DNA of 24,051 bases from Deltaproteobacteria bacterium UBA2957 (GTDB lineage: Bacteria; Myxococcota_A; UBA796): assembly GCA_002348535.1 (NCBI GenBank), contig DEBL01000171.1, positions 1-24,051 on the forward strand, read 5' to 3'. Positions 13,708-19,561 of the stretch are shown piece by piece. A program made the translations under genes and the position numbers. Position 1 is the stretch's first letter. Each line of letters starts with the position of its first letter. The notes below the pieces were generated by a model. That model searched no databases. It worked only from the letters and a program-made list of their open reading frames with translations, and was not told the origin of the DNA.

Positions 13708-14640
13708 TCACCAAGGGTGGTCCGCTCCCTCCCTGAACGTAAGCCATAGCCATTCCATGCACGCTCGGTAGAGCACCTCGCTCCGCTCCCGCAGCGTATC
13801 TTCCATCGACAGCCTGCGTTCACGCCTGCGCAATCGCAACCACTCCAAGCGCAGACGAGCCTCGATCGCCTCGGTGGAGGGCCTTCGTATGAGTGGAATG
13901 GCGGCAGCCATTCGAAGGCCATGGTCCGTGTCAACCAGCCTGCCGATCACTGTGGAGACGGGCGGTAAACCCACCACTGAACCCGAATGTTGAAACACAG
14001 CCCCGAGAGGGATCAACGGAGACACGGTATCCCCATCCACAGCCCACAAACACGGCGCTGAACGAGCCATCACGCGGAGACTTTGACGAACCGGAGTTTC
14101 GGGTCGAGGCCTTCGCTTGATGGCTCGAGCCCACGGGGGCACTCCGGGTTCGACCTCGGGTACGAATGCCATGACCGCTCCCACTTGGATGCGAAGCCAT
14201 CTGGGAATTGGTTCATCCGCCCAAGGCCCCATGATTCGATCGGGACCCACCAGTCCGACACCGGGCAGTTGATTCTCGGCAATGTCCGCCAACCGGCGGT
14301 CTTCGATCACCATCATGGCCCGACCGGGCGGCCGGCGATCATGGACCATCTCTCCCCCCAAAAGCAGGGGATCAACAAACGGTTCAATGGCTGCGTAGGG
14401 CCGATCACCATCCAAAATTGCTCGGTAGGTTCGCTCAAACTCAAGGTCGATGGACGCATACTCCGCGGCGTTGAGCAGCGGTTCACGCGCCATTCGCGTC
14501 GAATGGCGCACGTAGTCTGAGTAGTCACCTGGCCAGAGCAAGGCTTCATCTCCAGCATAGGGATCCCGCGGAGCAATCCAGTGAGGCGATGCGGTATCTG
14601 CTCCCGGATCCCGACCAACAATACTCCGCACGCGTTTCAT
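13708..14640 (-). CDS. Unknown 310-residue protein coupled to a WYL regulator
   Basis: I do not recognise this soluble 310-residue protein. It has no signal peptide or membrane segment. It is rich in Arg, Pro and Trp, with the segments APRDPYAGDEALLWPGDYSDYV, an ArgProPro loop (HDRRPPGRAMMVIEDRRLADIAENQLPG), PWADEPIPRWLRIQVGAVMAF, and a basic helical C-terminus (RLRLEWLRLRRRERRLSMED then WLWLTF). Its ATG overlaps the stop of the WYL-regulator gene by 4 bp, so it is translated with it and lies last in a three-gene operon. WYL regulators often neighbour nucleic-acid or defence functions, and the basic C-terminus would suit nucleic-acid contact. That is speculation. Confidence 0.8.
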   Translation of the reverse strand: MKRVRSIVGRDPGADTASPHWIAPRDPYAGDEALLWPGDYSDYVRHSTRMAREPLLNAAEYASIDLEFERTYRAILDGDRPYAAIEPFVDPLLLGGEMVHDRRPPGRAMMVIEDRRLADIAENQLPGVGLVGPDRIMGPWADEPIPRWLRIQVGAVMAFVPEVEPGVPPWARAIKRRPRPETPVRQSLRVMARSAPCLWAVDGDTVSPLIPLGAVFQHSGSVVGLPPVSTVIGRLVDTDHGLRMAAAIPLIRRPSTEAIEARLRLEWLRLRRRERRLSMEDTLRERSEVLYRACMEWLWLTFREGADHPW

Positions 14641-15608
14641 GCTTGAGACGCCTCGGCATGCAAGCGGCGGATCCGATCCCGGAGGCGTTCAGGCGCCAAC
14701 ACCTTCATGTTCGGTCCGAAACCCAAAAGCCATGCTTCCAGCTCGGGGCTAATGCCCACTCGCATTGTGAGTTCGATTGAACCATCTCCCTGCGGCTCCA
14801 CTCGCTGACTTCGGTGCCAAATTCGCTCGCGAACATACGGGGCCACCTGACGCGTGAATGCCAGCCGCAGTTCGGTGACCTGTCCCCCGATGATGCCAAA
14901 GCAGTCTTCTACCAGCGACTGAGGGTCGTAGTTCTCGGGGTACTCAAAGGTCTCTCCTCGAGCCCGCGAAAAAGCGCGGAAGCGATCGACCGCGTAGGTT
15001 TTTACCCGACCCTCATCGGCATCGAGCGCAAACAGATACAAGCCCTGTTTCCAGTGCGCGAGCGTGTACGGGTGAAGTCGATACGTCCGAACCGGACCGC
15101 CCACCCGCGCATAGAGGGCCTCCACAGGATTCTGTCGCAGCAAGGCGGTGAGGATGTCGTCAAGGACATCCGCATCCTGCGTGTGATCCTTGGCATGCTC
15201 TGGGACCGCCATAAATTTCCGATCCATGTCATCGACAAGGCCAGCGCTGCTGCCATCTCCACCCCCAGACCACGCACTGATTCGCTCGAGCGCATCGTCC
15301 ATGTCTTCTGCAAAACCTGTGCCCTTCAGAAAGTCAAAGAGAGTGCGACCAAAGTGAAGACTCACCAGTTCCAGCAGGGACAGTTGGACGCCGCGTCGAC
15401 CAAAGCTCGGACGCAGCGAGAGCACGCGGTCTGCACCGCGTCCCTCATCGATGACCGGCACCTGAATCCCCCTCAAATCAGCGAGATAGCGCCGAAGTGT
15501 CCGGTCATCGAGATCAAACTCATCGACCGCATCCTCGGCCGATATTCCACCGGGCTCCGCCATGCGCTGAAGCAAACAAACGAGCTTCTGTGACTTGTTG
15601 AGTTCCAT
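14637..15608 (-). CDS. WYL-domain transcriptional regulator
   Basis: This 323-residue protein has the standard layout of WYL regulators. A winged helix-turn-helix lies at about residues 6-62 (KSQKLVCLLQRMAEPGGISAE, DLDDRTLRRYLADLR). The WYL domain runs from about 150 to 235, with YRLHPYTLAHWKQGLYLFALD and the final VKTYAVDRFRAF. The C-terminal extension (WCX) at 240-320 contains AFTRQVAPYVRERIWHRSQ and ELTMRVGISPELEAWLLGFG. WYL domains bind ligands such as nucleic acids, and WYL regulators control DNA-damage and phage-defence genes in several bacteria. Its start overlaps the stop of the upstream dehydrogenase gene by one base (TAATG), and its own stop overlaps the unknown downstream gene. DNA target and ligand are unknown. 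Confidence 0.9.
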   Translation of the reverse strand: MELNKSQKLVCLLQRMAEPGGISAEDAVDEFDLDDRTLRRYLADLRGIQVPVIDEGRGADRVLSLRPSFGRRGVQLSLLELVSLHFGRTLFDFLKGTGFAEDMDDALERISAWSGGGDGSSAGLVDDMDRKFMAVPEHAKDHTQDADVLDDILTALLRQNPVEALYARVGGPVRTYRLHPYTLAHWKQGLYLFALDADEGRVKTYAVDRFRAFSRARGETFEYPENYDPQSLVEDCFGIIGGQVTELRLAFTRQVAPYVRERIWHRSQRVEPQGDGSIELTMRVGISPELEAWLLGFGPNMKVLAPERLRDRIRRLHAEASQA

Positions 15609-16534
15609 TACAGCTTGACTCCATTGTTCAAGGGTTCCGACCGCAAGCCGCGGAGTAAATCCTCGGCGACCATCACGCCCATACGACGGCGGGTTTGAAC
15701 GGTGGCGCTGCCCAGGTGAGGCAGCAGCAACGCGTGCGGAGAGGCGACGAGTCCGGGGTGAACATCGGGCTCACACTCAAACACATCGAGACCGGCCCCG
15801 GCAATCTCGTGCTGCTCCAGCGCGGCAACCAGCGCCTCTTCATCCACGACAGGGCCTCTTGCGGTGTTGATCAGAATGGCTCTCGACTTCATGGACCGAA
15901 GCACAGAAGCATCGATTAAGTGCCGCGTCTCCGCGGTGAGGGGACAGTGCAGACTGACCACGTCGCTTTCTTGGATGAGGCGGTCAAAGGGGACACCCCC
16001 GCTACGGTTGTGGTGAATCACACGCATGCCGAACGCAGAAGCCCGAGCAGCAACCGCGGTTCCAATTCGACCCATCCCGACAATGCCAAGGGTTGCACCG
16101 CGCAACTCTAAACCGCGCAGGAGTGTCGGGCTCCATCCTTTCCACTGTCCGCTGCGCACCAGTGCATCGCCCTCCACAGTCCGACGCGCCACGCCCAGCA
16201 ACAGCGCCATCGTTAGATCTGCGGTGGCATCGGTCAACACGCCGGGTGTGTGCCCAACTTGGATTCCCCGCTGCCGAGCGGCATCAAGGTCGATGTTATT
16301 GATTCCCACCGCGTGCTGCGCAATGACGCGCAGAGGGCCCGCATCCATGACCTCCGCGTCGAGCGGGTCGGTGAGCATCGAGATCATGCCTTCGCAATCG
16401 GAGACCCGCTCCAGCAGAGTCGATCGATCGATGGGCTCGGGCCCCGGCCAAACGTCCACAGAGATCTTTGCTGCGCGAAGCACGTCCATCCCCGACTCAT
16501 CAATGGGTTGCGTGATCAGGACCTTTTTGGGCAT
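15608..16534 (-). CDS. D-isomer-specific 2-hydroxyacid dehydrogenase
   Basis: This is an NAD(P)-dependent oxidoreductase of the phosphoglycerate dehydrogenase/glyoxylate-hydroxypyruvate reductase family. The 308-residue protein has the Rossmann motif GMGRIG at 153-158. The catalytic triad is R226 (NTARGPVVDE), E255 (DVFECEP) and H273 (LLPHLGSAT). The substrate loop is HAVGINNIDLDAARQRGI. It lacks the C-terminal ACT domain of SerA-type enzymes, so glyoxylate or hydroxypyruvate reduction is more likely than serine synthesis. The start at 16534 (MPKKVLITQPI) begins at the first beta-strand. It heads a three-gene operon with a WYL regulator and an unknown protein, and is transcribed away from the control region it shares with the small membrane protein and leuS. 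Confidence 0.92.
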   Translation of the reverse strand: MPKKVLITQPIDESGMDVLRAAKISVDVWPGPEPIDRSTLLERVSDCEGMISMLTDPLDAEVMDAGPLRVIAQHAVGINNIDLDAARQRGIQVGHTPGVLTDATADLTMALLLGVARRTVEGDALVRSGQWKGWSPTLLRGLELRGATLGIVGMGRIGTAVAARASAFGMRVIHHNRSGGVPFDRLIQESDVVSLHCPLTAETRHLIDASVLRSMKSRAILINTARGPVVDEEALVAALEQHEIAGAGLDVFECEPDVHPGLVASPHALLLPHLGSATVQTRRRMGVMVAEDLLRGLRSEPLNNGVKL

Positions 16535-16577
16535 TTCTGACTCTTCGAATGAATAAAGTTAAAAAAAGTACGTATTT

Positions 16578-16594
16578 CGGACATAAACTGTCCG
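16578..16594. repeat. Inverted repeat CGGACA-N5-TGTCCG in the divergent control region
   Basis: CGGACA (16578-16583) and TGTCCG (16589-16594) are perfect complements around TAAAC, in an AT-rich tract between the dehydrogenase and small membrane protein genes. It lies 10 bp upstream of the -35 hexamer of the rightward promoter and 44 bp from the dehydrogenase start. A regulator binding site is the simplest reading. Confidence 0.5.
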
Positions 16595-16603
16595 CAAGTG
16601 GGG

Positions 16604-16633
16604 TTGTTAACCTGAACGAGCGTACAGTATACT
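16604..16633 (+). promoter_or_regulatory. Predicted sigma70 promoter for the small membrane protein and leuS
   Basis: TTGTTA (-35, 16604-16609) and TATACT (-10, 16628-16633) are 18 bp apart. Transcription would start near 16640, with the ATG at 16658 and its AGGAG in the leader. This is the best promoter match in the window. Confidence 0.7.
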
Positions 16634-16639
16634 CTGTAC
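16622..16639. promoter_or_regulatory. Operator-like palindrome framing the -10 box
   Basis: GTACAG (16622-16627) and CTGTAC (16634-16639) are perfect complements, and the six bases between them are exactly the -10 hexamer TATACT. A dimeric repressor bound here would block open complex formation. The regulator is unknown. Confidence 0.5.
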
Positions 16640-16657
16640 AGATGTTCAGGAGCACCC

Positions 16658-16852
16658 ATGCTGTTTTCATTCGACCCCGCAACCGCAGACCTCATCCTCA
16701 CCTTCGCCATCACCGGTACCCTCGTCGGGGCTTCAGCCTTATCCATCTGGATGATGCCTTGGACGGACACTGAGATTGCCGCCACCGAAGCCGCCGCAGA
16801 TCGGCTGCTTGAAGCCTCTTGGCGGCCCGCCCGTCTGCGCGCCTCTCGATAG
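16658..16852 (+). CDS. Small single-pass membrane protein
   Basis: The 64-residue ORF has an ATG with AGGAG five bases upstream and a promoter about 25 bp before it. The chain has one hydrophobic helix (LILTFAITGTLVGASALSIWMM, residues 12-33) and then an acidic, Ala-rich amphipathic stretch (DTEIAATEAAADRLLEAS) ending in a basic tail (WRPARLRASR). No family is recognised. It ends 53 bp before leuS with no terminator between, so the two are probably co-transcribed. Leucine codons are not clustered, so it does not look like an attenuator leader peptide. Confidence 0.7.
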   Translation: MLFSFDPATADLILTFAITGTLVGASALSIWMMPWTDTEIAATEAAADRLLEASWRPARLRASR

Positions 16853-16885
16853 CCTCCCCACCTCACCCGTCGGTCGGTTAGGGAA

Positions 16886-16900
16886 GCCTCCCCGAGAGGC
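16886..16900 (+). promoter_or_regulatory. Hairpin covering the leuS Shine-Dalgarno sequence
   Basis: GCCTC (16886-16890) pairs with GAGGC (16896-16900) around CCCGA. The ribosome binding site AGAGG (16895-16899), six bases before the leuS ATG, lies in the 3' arm. The stem is only 5 bp, so an effect on translation is possible but unproven. Confidence 0.35.
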
Positions 16901-16905
16901 GCTCC

Positions 16906-19431
16906 ATGACGGATAATCACCGATACGACCCCGCAACGATCGAGCCCAAATGGCAAGACCACTGGGCAGCCGAACACACCTTCGATGCAGTCGAGGATCC
17001 AACCAGACCGAAATACTACGTGCTGTCCATGTTTCCGTATCCATCGGGGGCTGGCCTCCATGTTGGCCACCCGCTCAGCTATACCGCCGTCGACATCATT
17101 GCGCGCTACAAGCGAATGACGGGTCACGCAGTCCTAAACCCTATGGGCTGGGATGCGTTCGGATTGCCTGCAGAGCGGGCAGCAATGCGAGACAACCGGC
17201 ACCCTGCAGAAATCACTGCCGAACGCATCGCGTACTTCAAAAAGCAACTGATGCGCCTCGGTTTCTCATTCTCATGGGATCGGGAGGTGTCCACAACGGA
17301 CCCGGACTACTACAAGTGGACGCAATGGATCTTCCTCAAGCTCCATGAGCGAGGCCTTGCGTACCTCGAGGAGGTTCCCGTCAACTGGTGTCCAGCCCAA
17401 GGAACCGTACTGGCCAACGAAGAAGTTCAAGATGGCAAGTATGTCGAGACGGGCGACCCGGTCGAGCGACGGCTGATGCGCCAATGGATGCTGAAAATAA
17501 CGGCCTATGCCGAGCGATTGCTCGATGATTTGGATGGTCTCGATTGGCCCGAAGGCGTTCTTGAAATGCAGCGAAAATGGATCGGCAAGTCCGAAGGCGC
17601 CGAAATCCGGTTCACCCTCGAGGATGGCGAGGGCTCGTTTACGGTCTTCACCACCCGTCCCGACACCTTGTTTGGGGCAACCTATTGTGTGCTGGCACCG
17701 GAACACCCTCTCGTCGCGACCATCACCACCGATGAGCAACGCGATGCGGTCGAAACCTACTGTGCTCAAGCCACCAATCGCTCCGACATGGACCGCCAGC
17801 TCGCTGCAGAAAAAGAGAAAACAGGTGTCTTTACGGGATCTTACGCTATCAACCCAGTCAACGGTGAACGGATCCCGATCTGGACGGCAGACTATGTACT
17901 CATGACCTACGGCACCGGTGCGATCATGGCGGTACCCGCCCACGATGAACGGGACCACGCGTTCGCCACTGCTTTCAACCTACCGATCATTGAAGTGATC
18001 GAGAGCCCTGCAGACCACAACGTTGCTGAGGCCGCGTACACGGGAGACGGTCCAGCCATCAACTCCGGGGAGTACAACGGTCTTCACGTCGATGAGTTCA
18101 AGCGGCGGATTACGGAAAAACTGGAATCTCTCGGGCTTGGCGAAGGCAAAGTCAACTACAAGCTTCGAGACTGGCTGTTCAGCCGTCAGCGCTATTGGGG
18201 AGAACCCTTTCCCATCGTGCACACAGCCGACGGCGGAGTGCATGCGGTGGACCCTTCCGAGTTGCCACTGACCCTGCCGCACATCGATGCATACAAGCCC
18301 ACCGCAGACGGCCGCCCTCCACTGGCCCGCGCTGAATCTTGGCTGAATACGAAACACGAGGGTCAAAGTGCCGTTCGCGAAACCAACACCATGCCTCAAT
18401 GGGCGGGGAGTTGCTGGTACTACCTACGGTACATGGACCCCACCAATTCAGAGGCGCCGTTCAGTGAAGAAGCCGAGCAGTATTGGGGTCCCGTCGACAT
18501 GTACATCGGAGGTGTGGAGCACGCCGTGCTGCACCTGCTGTATGCACGCTTTTGGCACAAGGTTCTGTACGACTGCGGGCTCGTTCACACGAAGGAGCCA
18601 TTTAAGGCTCTGTTCAACCAAGGCATGATCTTGGCCTACAGCTACCAAGATGAACGTGGAAAATACTACCTACCCACCGAAGTCGAACAACGAGGAGATG
18701 ACTGGTTTGTTCAAGGATCCGACACCCGGGTGACAACTCAAATCGAAAAAATGAGCAAGTCGAAGAAGAATGTAGAAGATCCGCTCGACATTGTCGCTCG
18801 ATACGGCGCGGATGCTCTGCGCACCTATGAAATGTTCATGGGACCGCTCGATCAGGTAAAACCTTGGCAGACGTCTGGCTGCGAAGGAGTCTACCGTTTC
18901 TTGGGTCGAGTCTGGCGCCTGTTCATCGATCAGAACACAGGTGAACTTCGCCCGTATGGCGAACCTAAAAGAGAGGTCACGAAGGCTCTTCATGTGGCAA
19001 TCAAGGAGTCGACAGACGGCATTGAAGCCCTCAAGTTCAACACGCCTGTCTCGCGCATGATGGAGTTTGTCAACACCGCGGGAGGATCTCTCCCCCCGCG
19101 CGATGAGGCCATCTCTTTCATCAAGATCCTCAGTCCCTACGCGCCGCATCTCGCAGAAGAGTTGTGGAGTCGCATGGATTGTGAAGAACCGCTCGCCTTT
19201 GCCGCTTGGCCGGTCTACGACGAGTCCGCGATGAAGGATGACACCATTCAGTTGGCCGTACAGGTGATGGGCAAGCTTCGAGGAACAATCGAAGTTGATG
19301 CATCCGCAAGCAAGGACGATGTGCTCGCAGCCGCAAAGACCCAACCCAATGTTGCACGCCATCTGGAAGGCAAAAACGTCATCAAAGAAATCTTCGTACC
19401 CGGTCGACTGGTTAACTTTGTTGCAAAATAA
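16906..19431 (+). CDS. leuS: Leucine--tRNA ligase
   Basis: Class I aminoacyl-tRNA synthetase that charges tRNA-Leu. The 841-residue protein shows the full bacterial layout. The HIGH motif appears as HVGH at residues 52-55 (FPYPSGAGLHVGHP). The CP1 editing domain has TTRPDTLFGATY and YGTGAIMAVPAHDERDHAFA, including the conserved Thr-rich and Asp motifs, so post-transfer editing is expected. The catalytic core has LRDWLFSRQRYWGEP and CWYYLRYMDP. KMSKS is at 615-619, followed by the anticodon-binding helical domain and the small C-terminal domain (VQVMGKLRGTIEV). The ATG has AGAGG six bases upstream. It follows the small membrane protein gene by 53 bp and probably shares its promoter. No T-box leader is visible. 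Confidence 0.97.
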   Translation: MTDNHRYDPATIEPKWQDHWAAEHTFDAVEDPTRPKYYVLSMFPYPSGAGLHVGHPLSYTAVDIIARYKRMTGHAVLNPMGWDAFGLPAERAAMRDNRHPAEITAERIAYFKKQLMRLGFSFSWDREVSTTDPDYYKWTQWIFLKLHERGLAYLEEVPVNWCPAQGTVLANEEVQDGKYVETGDPVERRLMRQWMLKITAYAERLLDDLDGLDWPEGVLEMQRKWIGKSEGAEIRFTLEDGEGSFTVFTTRPDTLFGATYCVLAPEHPLVATITTDEQRDAVETYCAQATNRSDMDRQLAAEKEKTGVFTGSYAINPVNGERIPIWTADYVLMTYGTGAIMAVPAHDERDHAFATAFNLPIIEVIESPADHNVAEAAYTGDGPAINSGEYNGLHVDEFKRRITEKLESLGLGEGKVNYKLRDWLFSRQRYWGEPFPIVHTADGGVHAVDPSELPLTLPHIDAYKPTADGRPPLARAESWLNTKHEGQSAVRETNTMPQWAGSCWYYLRYMDPTNSEAPFSEEAEQYWGPVDMYIGGVEHAVLHLLYARFWHKVLYDCGLVHTKEPFKALFNQGMILAYSYQDERGKYYLPTEVEQRGDDWFVQGSDTRVTTQIEKMSKSKKNVEDPLDIVARYGADALRTYEMFMGPLDQVKPWQTSGCEGVYRFLGRVWRLFIDQNTGELRPYGEPKREVTKALHVAIKESTDGIEALKFNTPVSRMMEFVNTAGGSLPPRDEAISFIKILSPYAPHLAEELWSRMDCEEPLAFAAWPVYDESAMKDDTIQLAVQVMGKLRGTIEVDASASKDDVLAAAKTQPNVARHLEGKNVIKEIFVPGRLVNFVAK

Positions 19432-19561
19432 AACCAATAGTTACAGTTACATATAAAATTTTCTAATAGTTTTTTCTGCGCACTACCCTTGTCATGTCAA
19501 GTCTGGTATGCTGGAGGTCCTGACTTCCCCCCTGGATCTCCCGCCTCACCCGAGTTGAATC
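19432..19561 (+). promoter_or_regulatory. AT-rich spacer with a candidate extended -10 promoter
   Basis: The 130 bp between leuS and the next gene begin with an AT-rich tract (about 19430-19477) containing two AATAGTT copies (19435, 19465), unlike the GC-rich surroundings. Downstream, TGGTATGCT (19504-19512) fits an extended -10 element, with no good -35 hexamer at the right distance. The AT tract could act as an UP element. I see no intrinsic terminator for leuS. Confidence 0.35.

Noticed and set aside
14814..15593. 259-residue plus-strand ORF inside the WYL regulator gene
   Set aside because: Antisense shadow of a gene with clear domain structure; no ribosome binding site or recognisable fold.
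16516..17127. 203-residue minus-strand ORF spanning the leuS 5' end and the control region
   Set aside because: It crosses the best promoter in the window, the small membrane protein and leuS, and shows no family feature.
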